Positions 15,535-27,700 of a stretch of DNA of 64,000 nucleotides are shown here, piece by piece. Source of the DNA: Dichotomocladium elegans (lineage: Eukaryota > Mucoromycota > Mucoromycetes > Mucorales > Lichtheimiaceae); contig JAIXMN010000001.1 in NCBI GenBank assembly GCA_025716815.1, positions 1,426,001-1,490,000 on the forward strand, in the 5' to 3' direction. Under the pieces are notes generated by a model, which did no database searches, was not told where the DNA came from, and saw only the letters and a list, made by a program, of their open reading frames with translations. The position numbers and the translations under genes were made by a program. Within the stretch, counting starts at the first letter, position 1; every line of letters begins with the position of its first letter.

Positions 15535-16092
15535 TATCCTTACCTTCCTTTCCCTTCCCTCCACGTTACATTTCGTGTTGCATGCGACACACACTTTTCC
15601 CAACTGTATGTGCGTAAACCTTCTTTATCGCTTTGTGGTTTGAGTGGATCTCATTCCCTACCATCTTCGTCTTCCTCGTTCCGCTCTTTTATATATATCT
15701 TGATGATTTCCCCGCTTTTTGAATGAGACGCCCAAAAAAAAAGTCGTCTTGTTGTTGTAATGTAGCCAATCTCCCCCACCCCCGCACCCTTCCATCTCTA
15801 CTTCTTTCTCACATTGCATATCAGTTTTTTTTTTTGTAAAAAAAAAAAGGTGATGATATGACGTGCGAATAGCAAAAAAAAGTACGGTCCGTTAATTTTT
15901 TTTTTTTTTTGGGTGAAAATGTGGTGTAACCCACGCGGATTCGTCACCATGTTGCGTGGACATCGAAATTTTTTTTTTTTTGTCATGGAAGAAGTAAAAA
16001 AGAAATAGGTGTGAGAGTGTGTGTGAATCCGCTCCATTACCGCATTTCTCCGCGAGAATAAAAAAAAAAAAGAGAGAGAGAGAGAGGAAAGA
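15535..16092. other. Intergenic: 3' region of C2H2 gene and promoter of next gene
   Basis: 558 bases without a gene. It is rich in long A and T homopolymers (for example about 15825-15850, 15895-15912, 15968-15982, 16058-16072) and ends in a GA-repeat just before the start codon at 16093. Nothing else is recognisable. Confidence 0.5.
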
Positions 16093-16675
16093 ATGATACT
16101 CTGGCGGCTGCTGCTCACTCGTCAACGTTCATTCTCAGGCACAGTCCGCCGTCATGTTACTACGCAGCAACAAAAACCTGCTGAAGGAGCCCATCAACAA
16201 ACGCTACGCGGATGGCGAAAGTATGCACATCAATTTCGGGACAAGCCGGCATCGTACATGACCACCTTTGCCATCCTGCACGAAGTGACGGCCATTGTGC
16301 CGCTGCCTATCGTCTATTACGCCCTCGAATACTCGGGCATGCACATTCCACTGTTGCCCGACACTGCTGTCGCCGAGGGCAATAGGATCATGAGCAAGGT
16401 CAGGACCCGATATGGGTATGAACCCCTCGATCCAAACAGTCGCACCATGGTCAATCTCGCAACAGCGTATGCAGTCGTCAAGGTAGGATGATGATCCCTT
16501 CTCCCGCTTCCCCCCCCCCACACACCAACTGCGTGTCAAGGCATTGACCGTATACTTTTTTTAGGTCTTGATGCCTTTGCGTGTTGCAGCATCGGTCGCC
16601 CTAACCCCCTTCTTTGCAGAGCGCTTTATTGGACCCGTCTTGGGATCCGCTAAGAAGTTGCTTTCCAAGAATTAG
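16093..16675 (+). CDS. DUF1279/FAM210-like mitochondrial membrane protein
   Basis: Small protein of 166 residues from two exons (16093-16482 and 16565-16675). The N-terminus is Arg-rich and free of acidic residues (MILWRLLLTRQRSFSGTVRR), typical of a mitochondrial targeting peptide. The body contains YMTTFAILHEVTAIVPLPI, a hydrophobic segment preceding a loop, then NLATAYAVVKVLMPLRVAAS and TPFFAERFIGPVL, giving two likely membrane helices. This pattern resembles the DUF1279 family (human FAM210A/B; yeast Nat2-like proteins), whose members sit in the inner mitochondrial membrane. The assignment is from recalled family features and not from an alignment. The intron's GT donor follows AYAVVK. 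Start at the first ATG. Confidence 0.62.
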
Positions 16676-16758
16676 CACTTTTGTTTATTTTTCTTTTCTT
16701 TATGTATATGTAGTAGCATCATCCATAGACGGACGGTGTTGGCGAAGCAGTTACGTAG

Positions 16759-19177
16759 CTAAAGAGAGAACTTGACATTGTAGATTGCTTCGGGAACAAA
16801 GACAGCCGAGATCTAGAACACTCCTTGTTACAGCCAATCCTTTGCCCTCCCCCAACCATCATTACCTGTTTGCCTCCAAACCATCGGCCATTCAATCCTT
16901 CGAGTGCCTTTTCTCCCGCTTCCACCGTCCTGAATTTGAGATATACCTCACCCTACGTATTTGAGCATAAGCATGTTTCTCTTGCACCGAACACCCCCAC
17001 CCACCCACAGCTACTTTTTAAAGAGAACTTACCAAAGATTCCCCATCCAAGAAAATATGCTCAACCTCACCAAATTTAGAGCATTCTTCTTTGACGTCCG
17101 TCTCGAGGTCCTTAACCCAATCCGGCTCAGTTTCCCTAAATAAGATCCTCCGTCTAGCGCAAATGCCAAATACTATGTGGGGAAGTACATATGTAGAAAC
17201 AGACTTACTCTGCCGGGTTGAACATGTTATTCAGCATGATGGTCCTCGATGCTTTGATGGGTATAATCGGACGCACACTAGAAAACGATACAGCATGAGC
17301 ATAGATTCCTTCGTTTGTATCTTACACTCTCACTTACGGTGCGGGCGACGTTGACTGTGAATGGTCTTCCTCTATCGCCTGGGTTTGTCTCGCAGCCAGT
17401 TTTTGCATGAGCTCTGTGCGGGCCATTGGATTAAGGGAAACACCTGCAGAATCTAATCACATAGGGATATATATATATATATGCTCAACATCTGTGTCGG
17501 TCTGTTTCCCATGTTCTTCTTCGCACCAACAACTTACCTTCGTCATCCAGCGTGGAGGAGGTGTGGATTGTTCCTACTTTGTCTGTCACAAGACCGACTT
17601 TGAGCTTCCATGCAATAAAGATAAGTCAATCATCTGCACTCTTTTCTCCCCATGTTCAGGCAATTGAATTACCTGTCGTCCAGCCAGATCAAAACCATTC
17701 ATTTTTTCCAAAGCTTCTTTCCCGTCTGCAGGGTTCTTGTACCTAGTCCCATCGTTAAAGCACCCACTTCTTACAGCCACCCTCCCCGGAGGAAGTTTGT
17801 TAACTTACTGGATAAAAGCATAGCCTTTAGATCGACCTGTTTCTGGATCTATACACACACAAAAAAGAGTCAATCCCCCTCCTTTCTCTTCCGCGCGCTT
17901 GCTTATTTCTTTCACCTTTATGAAGATTCACGAAATCCAGTGGACCAAAGGGTTCAAAAATCTGCTTGATATCCTCTTCGGTGAGACTGAAATGAATTGA
18001 TCCCACGTACAGTCGCTGGTACGCAAGTTCCTGGTTGCCCCTACAAATCCACCACCACAAAAATCAGTTCGCTCCTTCCCATGTTCATTTCAACCAAATG
18101 CCAATTTACCGCGCTTGCTCAGCCTGCAGAGCAATCCGATTCTTTTCGGCTTCGGACAACTGGACCAGAACCGGTATACCTAAAAGTTTTTGCCCTGACA
18201 TTGCCAACGCATTCTGAACCGAATCTTCATCATAAAACTCGACGTACCCAACACTAAAAAGTGAAAAACAAGAATGAGTTCGATCCACCGCGGGTCCTCG
18301 CTCCCATTGGGTGTATTGTGTGTGTTCGCGCGCGCAACTTTACATCCTCCCACCACTGAGGGGTTGGGGTGGGGAGAAATTTACCCTTTTGAACGTCGCG
18401 AGTGTCTATCGGTAATGATATGGGCGTCTCTGACACGGCCAGCCTGGGAAAAGAATTCATCGAGTTCTCGCGACGTAAGCCGAGCTGCGAGCTGTGTCAC
18501 GAACACAGTACGCCGGTCACGATCCTCTTCAGGAACAGGTGGTGAAGGCGAACGTGTACGTCGTGGACCATGGCGGCGGCTACTATCAAGCCAAGAGGAA
18601 ACCCACCCCCCATGATTTGTGCAGAGGAAAGTTGAATATGTCAGTTCGCGCGCTCCACAAGTTATTTTTTATTTGGGAGGGGGGTGAAACTTACTCGCGA
18701 CGGTCATGGCTTCGTCGTCTTCTCGGGCTTCTTTCGCGAGAACGTGTGCTTCGTCGTCTCGGCGACCGGCTGCTACGATGTCTTCTGCTTCGATGCGGAG
18801 ACCGCGACCGCGACCGGTAATGCGAACGGGAACGGTACGATCGTGAGCCGGACCGCGATCCGGAGCGTCGGCGGCTGGAGTGACGCGAGCTACAATGCAA
18901 ATCCGGTGTTAATAGCAATGGGGAGCACAAGATGGATCTATGCAAAGTAAATAAATTTTACTGTCGATCAGACTCGCGGCGATGATCGGAATCACGATGA
19001 TCGTGGCGTTCGTCATGGGGTGATTCAGAGCGCTCCTCATTCTGAGAGATAGAAAGAAAGAAACAAACAAAAAAGTTAGGTGAATGAAGCATTTGCAGTG
19101 TTGTACGGCCGATGATTAATACGCACAGGCTTTTCCTGGAAGGGCGCCTCCAGCATGGCTTCCACATTGATGTCCAT
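16759..19177 (-). CDS. RBM39/Rsd1-type SR-like splicing factor
   Basis: Multi-RRM protein of the RBM39/CAPER (S. pombe Rsd1) family, a U2AF65-related factor in early spliceosome assembly. The short first exon [17 protein letters not shown] is followed by a Ser-Arg and acidic region (RS dipeptides, about 18695-18930). RRM1 includes [23 protein letters not shown]2 includes [19 protein letters not shown], then KGYAFIQ and [13 protein letters not shown] linker and a C-terminal UHM-type RRM follow ([41 protein letters not shown]), ending [15 protein letters not shown] with the stop at 16759-16761. This RS-RRM-RRM-UHM order is diagnostic. About ten introns break the gene; exact boundaries inside the RS region are provisional. 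Confidence 0.92.
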
Positions 19178-19652
19178 TCTTATTTGAACAGGATTTTTTG
19201 AAAAAGTTAAAGAAACTTGAAGAAAATCCTCCCTTGTCCCCCTCTCTCCCCACCCCTCTCAGCCGCTGATTTCGAAATTATGCCAATCTAAGTCTTGGTG
19301 AAACATGTTTGTCGTTTTTCCCTTGTCATTATTGGAAAACAGGCACATCACAAAGAAGATGCCGTCATCTCAAGTTGCCTCTGAAATGCCAGCCGCACGC
19401 CGTAGTGGATACAGCGACCCTGTAACAGGGTACCATGGATTGGTTAGGCGGGATCATTAAAGGCAACACCCTTGAACAGATAGCATGCATCTGTGGTGGA
19501 TGCGATGCAGGAGATTTTCTTTCTTTTCAGGTCTTATTGCGAACTAATAAACCAAATCCATTGCCTAAAAAGTTCCTTATAAAAGGAGTCTCCCTGATTT
19601 CTTGATGTCTTTCTATCTTTCTTCCATTCGCATTTACGAAAAAAAAATAAGC
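19178..19652. promoter_or_regulatory. Divergent promoter with a 15-base palindrome
   Basis: The 475-base gap between the RBM39-like and GXWXG genes, which are transcribed away from each other. It contains a perfect 7-1-7 palindrome, ACCCTGT A ACAGGGT, at 19417-19431. Its symmetry would suit a dimeric DNA-binding protein, but no regulator is known to me. Confidence 0.35.
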
Positions 19653-20311
19653 ATGTCCACGAGGTAGACATCAAAATCCTTTCTCTACCATCGACCTGCA
19701 CACGCTTTTCTCATGTTGTTAAACCCATGAAACAATAGTCAGGAATTCTATGATATTGTTAATAGTGGTGAGAAGGTGACCGAGTCCCAGCTCGGCGCTC
19801 TCTTCGACAGCCTTCCGCCGGTATCCATCGACGAGGTTCTCGGCGACTGGCGCGGCGGCACGTTTCCAGATGCACATCCGGGTGGCGATGCTCTGAGAGC
19901 TGCTCGCTGGGCAGGCAAGCGCTTCAGTTCTTCAGAAGAAGTGTATCCGGTCATGATCACCGACGAACAGGGGAATAGGGTGTGGTCTGAGCATTTTGGG
20001 CTTGCCCGTGTAAGTTCAGGACGGGGCGTGCGGCGGTTTGCCGGATGGAGACGGGCGACAAACCAGTCTGTAACATTCTTTTTGATGTATGTATATAGTT
20101 GCGCGAGGTCAAGTTTCGCGGTGTCACGACAGCGGCGATGGTATACGACCAGCTTCCCATCATTGACTATTTTCACAAGGTGGACGGCACCGTCATCATG
20201 GGCGCCATGGACCTCCGCGAAGGATCGTTGCCGGGTATGGACGCCTCACACGGCACATTTTATTTCTATCTTACCCGGATTGAAGGCCACCCGAAGGACG
20301 GCAAGCTTTAA
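19653..20311 (+). CDS. GXWXG and DUF4334 domain protein
   Basis: Predicted 164-residue cytosolic protein. A tiny first exon (19653-19663) gives MST plus two bases. Splicing from the GT at 19664 to the AG at 19737-19738 yields MSTSQEFYDIVNSGEK in frame. Exon 2 (19739-20009) has the GXWXG-type signature IDEVLGDWRGGTF. Exon 3 (20099-20311) has the DUF4334 part, REVKFRGVTTAAMVYDQLPI, ending FYFYLTRIEGHPKDGKL. The two domains occur together in many bacterial and fungal proteins of unknown biochemical role. The family resembles a small lipocalin-like barrel, but no substrate can be given. The spliced start is chosen because the downstream exon has no in-frame ATG before the conserved region. Confidence 0.85.
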
Positions 20312-20854
20312 GCCACACATCATTACAGAAAGGATTATTCCATGTATCGTTGTTATTCGTTGAATACAAACCAAAGTTTCATTTCGAGCCTGTCCTTCCT
20401 TCTCCTGGAGAAGGGGGGGTGTTGGAGAGAAGAAGATACATACTGCAGACTTGCTAAGAGGGCGGATGGGATGCATTTCATTGTCCTTCAGCAGCACACC
20501 GAGCAAAAGCTTTTGCTTATTGTGTACGGCGAGAAAATACCACAGTCGTTTGGAGTGAGACGAATGATTCTTCAGGATGTCGACTTCTGGGAGGGATGAT
20601 GGCAACACGATGCATAAATCGCGAACAATGAATAGAAGAAAGGAATCATGCCAGGAATGTTCTGATAAGGTTGTTCGACTTGCATGCATTTTCGAAAGGA
20701 ACATAGTTCCACAGAACCTAGCTCTCTTCCTTTTCCCCATTTGGAAGTCGTTAAAAATTCGTGACGGTGTTTTCCTTTTCGAAAAAAAAGGGCAGTAGGT
20801 AAAAAAAAAAGCTTGATCGCTTGATCGTCCTGTCGACTAAACCACCAAACCAGT
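20312..20854. other. Intergenic, promoter of UTP14
   Basis: 543 bases with no recognisable exon; A-runs occur at about 20786-20793 and 20801-20810, shortly before the UTP14 start. It holds the 3' end of the GXWXG gene and the UTP14 promoter. Confidence 0.45.
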
Positions 20855-23800
20855 ATGCCTCCTCAGCGGAAAAGAAAAACGAACGATGACAAAAAGGATA
20901 AAGCCATGCCAAAGAAACCTGGACACAAAGGAATGAATAAAAAGAAATCCAAGGTCGATATCACCGATATTTATGAAGCAAGCGACGACGAGCGTGAGCT
21001 GAACCGCAAAGGCCATGCACTTGACGAGGTTGACAATTATGAATACCATGTCGATCATGTCGAGGAAGAGGACGACGAAGAAATTGACTCTGACGAGGCA
21101 TTTGACGAATCCGACGATGAGCGATTCGAAAGTTTCCGCTTTCAGGGTTCAACGAAGGTCAGTTCCGTTGTGTGATTTTTGGACATGTGCGGGCGATCAG
21201 TTGACAGGTGGCTGATAATCATCTTCATAGAGTGCCGACAAAAAGAAGAACAAAAAAGACACTGACACAGAGAAGGATATTATGCTGAGCGAGCAAGAAA
21301 TAGATATGAACGAGGATGAGGAGGAGAGCGCGACGGAAGACGACGAAGAAGACGGTGAAGGATTCATGGACTTGTCTGAGATGCTTAGTGGCGACGAAGG
21401 AAGCGAGAAGCCGATAAAATCCAGCTCGTCCATGGCCAAGAAATTGCTTCAAGGGGCGTTCGAGAGTGAAGACGAAGACGAAAACGCTATAGCTGACTTT
21501 ATGAGCGACGATGATGAGGACAACGAGGCTGACCATGACGCGGACGTGGCCAAGTTTATTGATTCGCTTGAAACCAAAAAGCGTAAGCGCGATGACGACG
21601 GAAGCCGCGAAAAGAAGCAGCGCAAGGAGGAACGGACAGAAGTGTACGAAGAAAATGAGTTCAATTTGCTCGCCCGGAGTGACACGTCTGGCGAAAATAA
21701 GAAGAAGCTGGATCTCGATGACCTAATGGGATCAATGGCCAACGAGAATGCTTTCGCATCTCTGCGCAAAACCGTTCTCGAGTTAGATGGAAAGGGAAAG
21801 AACGTGACGAAGGTAGCCCTGAGTGCTCCTGTGGCAAAACGTATACAGGATCGCGCCGACCGCCAGATGGCATACAAGGAAGCCAAGAAGGAAATTACAA
21901 AGTGGGAGCCTACCGTCACCAAGAATCGTCAGGTAGGACACCTTGCAACATTCTTCAACAAAATGCTGACAAAAAACAATAGGCCGAACATCTTTCATTC
22001 CCGTTGCAGCCGCCTGCTGTAAGCGAGGGCGTCACCCGTGGCGGTCTGTCAAGCAAGTTTTCTGCACAGACACCGATGGAAAAACAGATCGAAGAAGCCC
22101 TTGAAGCAGCTGGCATGAAGGATAAAGAGCTCGAGGAGTTTGAGGCGCTCCAGCTGAACAAACTATCGGTTGAGGAAATTGCTCAACGTCGGAAGGAACT
22201 TCAAATGATGCGCGAGCTCATGTTCCGCCATGAGCTCAAGGCAAGACGTCTAAAGAAAATCAAGAGCAAGAGTTACCGTAAGCTCCAGCGTAAAGAAAAA
22301 GAAAAACAGCAGCTCTTGGCTGCCGGTCTTGGTCACCACATTGATGAGGACATGACTCCTGAGGATCAAATGAAGGCTGCTCTCGAACGAGCGGAGGAGC
22401 GTATGTCACTGAAACATAAGAACACAAGCAAGTGGGCTAAGCGCGCACTTGCACGTGGCCAGATGGACGAGGGCACCCGGGAAGCTATCGTGGATCAGCT
22501 ACGTCGTGGCGAAGAGCTTCGCAAAAAGGTGCAAGGAATAAACTCGGACGATTCCGACAGCGACGCAAGTGACAGCGACGATGGCAACGATACAATCCAG
22601 CGCGAAATTCAAAATTTAGAGCGAGATATGGAAACCGACGATACCCAGCCCAAGAAGGGCTTGTTCTCGATGAAGTTTATGCAGGACGCCGAGAAACGTA
22701 ATATGAACGCTACCCGTGCTATGCTGGATGATTTTAAAAGCGAGTGGCTTGATGAAGAAGACAAGCCAAAAGATCCAGCTGAAGATCATATTATTAAAAA
22801 CAATCCTGGTCGTTTGGCCTTTGGCGGCCCCACAGCGGTAAGGAGGAAAGATGGGTGTTAGCATCCGAGTTACATTCTCACCTTCCGTTCTATTACAGTC
22901 TGCTTCTGGCGAGAAGTTGTCTGCTACCACAGTTGCATCCGACAAAAAGGTTGTGCTAAACGATGCCGGGCAGATTAAAAAGGTCTCGCATTCTGCAGCC
23001 CATACCACGCGCACTTCAGGCGTGGTGGATATGAAAGCTCGCAGTGAACTCGACAGTGAGCTTGCCGAGGCGGGCGACGAGGGTATTAGCCCCTGGCTAC
23101 AACAAGTGGAGTCTCGTATCAAAGGAAAGAAAGCATCCAAGAAGAACAATACCAGCAAGGGTAAAATCGACGACAAGGCCGAGCTTAGCATTGCAAAGAT
23201 CAAGAAGGCCCAAAAGGAAGAAGGAGATGATGTTGAGCTTGACTTGAACATGACCCTCCCCATTCTCGGTAAAAAGGGCGCCAAGGTCGAGAAGCAAAAA
23301 GCAAATAATAAGACTGTGTCAACTGCGTCGGACAAGTCCTTAACTGTAACCGCTGCAGCGATGGATTCAGACAGCGAAGGCGATGATGAAGACGCTGTCG
23401 GTATGGTCCATGCATCAAGCAAGCTGGCCTTTGCTCAGCGGGATCTTGTAGCACGTGCATTTGCGAATGATAACGTGACGCAAGAATTCGAAGAGGAAAA
23501 GGAGGCAGTCGTGGAAAGGGATGCGGACAAGACTGAAGACTTGACGTTGCCGGGCTGGGGTAATTGGGGCGGCAAAGGAACGAAGAAGAAGAAGAACAAG
23601 GTGGTGCGCAAGATTGAGGGCATTGATCCTTCGAAGCGGAAGGATGCCAAATTGAAGCATGTCATTATCAATGAGAAACGGAACAAGAAGGTGGGTCATC
23701 GTTGTAAGTCGAGATTGGGTTTCATCATGGTACTGACAGAAGAACTGTCTTTTTCTTGGGTAGACCGAGAAATATCAGGTTACGGCCGTGCCCTACCCTT

Positions 23801-23949
23801 ACCAGAATATGGAACAGTACGAGCGGGCCATGCGTACACCTGTTGGCAAGGAATGGAATACACGCAACACATTCCAAAAGATGACCAAGCCCAAGGTGCT
23901 CACCAAGCTTGGCACTGTCATCGATCCTCTCCATGCGCCTTTCAAGTAA
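20855..23949 (+). CDS. UTP14: UTP14, small-subunit processome component
   Basis: Nucleolar protein of the U3 snoRNP/SSU processome, needed for 18S rRNA maturation; yeast Utp14 activates the helicase Dhr1. The N-terminus is Lys-rich, then highly acidic (DEAFDESDDERFESF, then FMDLSEMLSGDE). The middle has the conserved helical region with KWEPTVTKNRQAEHLSFPL across an intron, KSYRKLQRKEKEKQ and HKNTSKWAKRAL. The C-terminus has the family hallmark VPYPYQNMEQYERAMRTPVG followed by EWNTRNTFQK and stops at 23947-23949. Five exons: about 20855-21156, 21231-21933, 21983-22840, 22900-23691 and 23765-23949. The first and third are separated from their neighbours by short GT-AG introns confirmed by frame continuity. 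Predicted length of about 900 residues agrees with the family. Confidence 0.95.
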
Positions 23950-24708
23950 CGTCCTTCTTTTCCTCCTTCGAAACTGCATTTTCCCGTCCATCACACAACC
24001 GACATTACTACGCACCACAATTACATTCTACACACGCACATGTTTATTATTTGCTTCTTTATTGAACTACTTGCACCTCAATCAATACATTGGCTGTTTT
24101 CAGTGCTCTTTTGCATAAAAGAATCGAGTGTCCATGCTAAAGACCAAGGAAGAGAATGTCCGGAATGGAGAACTATGAACTGCGCTTGTGTAACCTAATG
24201 GATTTTCGTGCGAGTGACCCCTTTTACCCTAATTTTTTTTTTAGTCTTCCGTCTCTGCCCCGCTGCCCGGTTCTCCTCCTCCCCAGCTTTCAGTCGAGCA
24301 CCAACTGGAACTTAACCCCTGACTTCCTCTCCCAGACTCCCCCTACACACTAACACAAAAGAAAGAGAGCGTTCGCACAGGCACGGACATCCCACCGACC
24401 ACGATCGACATTCCACCTTCGATTCTTGATCCTGGTACGGCTTATTCAGTCCTCTTTTCAAATGATCATCCCTGAAAAACTTAGTCAATTTTATACCTCT
24501 TTTGTCTTCTCGAACAATTAACACTTCACATTCTCCTCTGCCAGAATCTTCTCCTCCATCAGCAGACAATCGACGCTCACTCTCCCTTTTTTCACTTTCC
24601 CTCATTCTTCTTCCTCTCTCCCTGCCTCTCTCTCCCTCTCTCTCTTTCGTCCTGGAGTGCATGCGATCTTCCTTCTTATCCTTAGGTGTCCTTTTATAAT
24701 TTTGGAAA
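23950..24708. promoter_or_regulatory. Intergenic and promoter of the RasGAP gene
   Basis: 759 bases between the UTP14 stop and the proposed RasGAP start. A long CT-rich stretch (about 24555-24650) precedes the start codon, as in several other promoters of this window. No exon is recognised. Confidence 0.4.
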
Positions 24709-27700
24709 ATGAGCGCAGACACCAAATTAATCCTAAGTCTCGTCAATCGGATAGCCGTCAGGGCACGTATATTGGACGTTTTTTTCCCCGTCTAATAACA
24801 AGTCGAAGCTGACTTGCCCTGTTTTTCCAAATTAGCTCCCCAGCAATCATAACGGACGACAAATAGACAGTCTAGAAAGTGACCCGCTAGTCCAACAAAC
24901 GTAAAATCCCCATTTTGCGACGAGTGATGTGTGTGGTGTGTGTGCTCGCACGTAGCAGAAATGGATCAGCTAATCTTTCTCTCCTGCCTATCACTTCGCT
25001 CCCCTCCCCTTTTTTTTCAACTCTCCTCCACGTGCTTCCCATTGCTTTTGGATAGTGGTAAGACAAAGCGAGACGAAATCATGCGCGTCTTTCTTTTAAC
25101 TTGCATGTCCCCCCAGTGGCCGCTCTAATTGAGCTATCCAAGTTTCGGTTACCGACCATCGCGAGTACCTTAGTAACCGTCCTCGAGAATATATCCAAGG
25201 TCAGAAAATAATGAATAACCCTAAATCTCCGTGATCACTGAAACACGCTCCTTTCAAACAGGCTTCTCCGGTGACAATACCTGAGGAATATGTTCCATAC
25301 GATGTGCTACAATCACAACTCTTCTTGCTCCGTATGTTGTCTGCATGTATGCAGCACCATTGGCAGTATTATCGTCAAACACGTAAACCGCAACCCTCGA
25401 GCAACGAGTCACTTCAGTCTCCCGCCAGCCGCGAAGGATCAATCCATAGCCATCATTCTGCCGCCACCTCACCGTCGAACGTCTCCGAATGGTCAGAAAA
25501 CAACGCGCAGGGTGTCTCCTTGACAGAGCTCGAGGACCCGCCCCCACTGGAGGATAACCTTGCAAAGTATATTGTGGCCATCATGTCACGTTTCATGCAC
25601 CAGATGGCAGCAGCCGAAGACCGGGAGCATGGGCCGGGCAATGCTGCAAGCATCATGACTCGTACAGAATACAATGCAACCACCGGGTCTCCCTCGGATA
25701 TCATGATCGATATCTACAAGGCGGCCAGTCGTGTTATCTTTTATGTCAGTGCGAGCAACTGGTCAGTCATGTTCACCAAGATCAAAGCAAGGCTCATCCA
25801 GCTGTCGACCAGCATGGAGGAAAATCCCGAAACAGCAGACATGCGATTACTCGAGTGTTCCGCTCTAAACTCAAAACGGCTGGGCATGGTGTTATCAGGC
25901 AAGGAATTTGCGGAGATCAATGGTTGGTGTGCATTTATTAAATCTCGATTCGCAACCCTTCCCCACCCCCGTTTTTTTTATAGAACTTTGCACGACCTTC
26001 ATGCACCTGAAAAAATCAGCCCAATTGTTCGTAGCTGTGACCTTACGTCGGGCCATTTGGAACTGGATCGAAACCTACCCTTCCGAGTTTATGAAGCTAT
26101 GTCATAACCAAAAGCGTCTCGAAGGTGGCCCTGATAATCTTTTCGATATCTGTATCCCTCTGGCCGACACAACACGCAAAAAGGCCGTTCTCTGGCCCCT
26201 GCAGACAATGCTACTCATCTTGTGTCCCGATCTCTTGCTTGCATCTGCTCTCGCCGAGGGACGTGGTCTTCAGAACAAAAAGGCAAGTGTCTATGCTTCT
26301 GCGGGAGCCCGAGGAAACAATCGGCTAAATGCTCATTGCTAGGCGGCCTTCTTGGCCAATTTGAGAAAGTCGCTCAAGGGCTCACGCCTGGCTGAGCTGG
26401 CGGCTATTTGTTACGTAGATATATGCAAAGCAGCCACCTATGTAAACAAATCCGATGTGTCCGCTCTGCGGCATCTTGTTCCTGAAATCGAGAACGAACT
26501 CAAGGATAAGCTCTTTGATATCCAGCGGCCTCTCATTGCCGACAGCTTATTAGGCAATCTGGGCATCATCGTCGACCATCGTTGTCTGCTTGCAGACTGT
26601 CTCGTTGCCATGTATCGACTGAATCCTCGCGCGGTTATGTACGGCCTCTTCCCGGCGTGTCTGGATGACAAGGCCCCGACTCTCTTCAAAATGAGTCTTG
26701 TCAAGGCCTTCCTCGCCCTTGCCAACGAGGAGAACCGTCTGCCCTGGAACATGCCAGTATCAACTCTTTATGAGACACTCTGCGGGCCACTACGCAAACT
26801 CTTTTTGGAGTTCACCAGCAGAGACCCTGCGAAGTCTGAGACTAGCAGTCAATCAGCCACACCTGGGCCTCGGAAGGCTATCATCAATCCCAACTTGGAC
26901 AAGAAGAACAAGCGCGACCAGCGGCTGGTGTACACTGAGCGATGCGAACTCATGTTGGACATGCTTCGGCTGTATCAGGCGGATCCAAAGCTCGCCATTC
27001 TTGGGGACAATGAAGATAGGTTTGAGCAGAATGCTTTGGTGATGGTAGCCATTACAAACTGCTTGAGAGATACACGGCCGGCCGTGCGAGGAGCAGCTGC
27101 AGAATGTCTTTTGAAACTCCATGCGCCCAACTACATCATGATGTGGGGCCAACCAAATCATTTCATGGAGTCTTTCTGGAAGATCTCGTCTCAGGTCGTC
27201 TTTACTCTCGCCAAGCAACTGCTGGACACACGTGAGCGAGATGACGGCCTTAAGAAACTGCTTGACTTGCTAGCAAGGCTTCTCGTCATGCGAAATGACT
27301 TTTTACGGCAACATCAGGCATGTATATATATACCTATATATATATCTACGCACTCTCAATGGGCAGGTTCAAGACTGACCGGAAAAGGAAATAGGAAACT
27401 GCGGCGCAAGGCTCTGACGTTCGAGAGCGCCTTCAAGCTTCGATTGGACTTGAGGTTGCGTTGCTTGTCCTACTTTGCTCGGCCGATCCCGATATCTGCT
27501 CTGGCGCAATAGCCTGCTTTGGCCATATCTGTCTCGAGGCAGATATCACCGACAACATGGAAGATCCTCAGCAACAGTCCCTGACGATCGCCGACAATCT
27601 CCCGGTGTACATCGAATTGACATCAAACACGGGGATTGTTGCTGGCCGAAAATCCCAACAGAAGCGCATCCGACGCCTGTTGCGCATGATGACACACTAT

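Noticed and set aside
22616..23422. 268-codon minus-strand frame inside UTP14
   Set aside because: It is antisense to a well-supported UTP14 exon and shows no family motif.
24931..25128. Start of the RasGAP protein at the ATG-like frame near 24931
   Set aside because: That frame does not connect to the conserved exon at 25117 and lacks neurofibromin-like residues, whereas the ATG at 24709 does.
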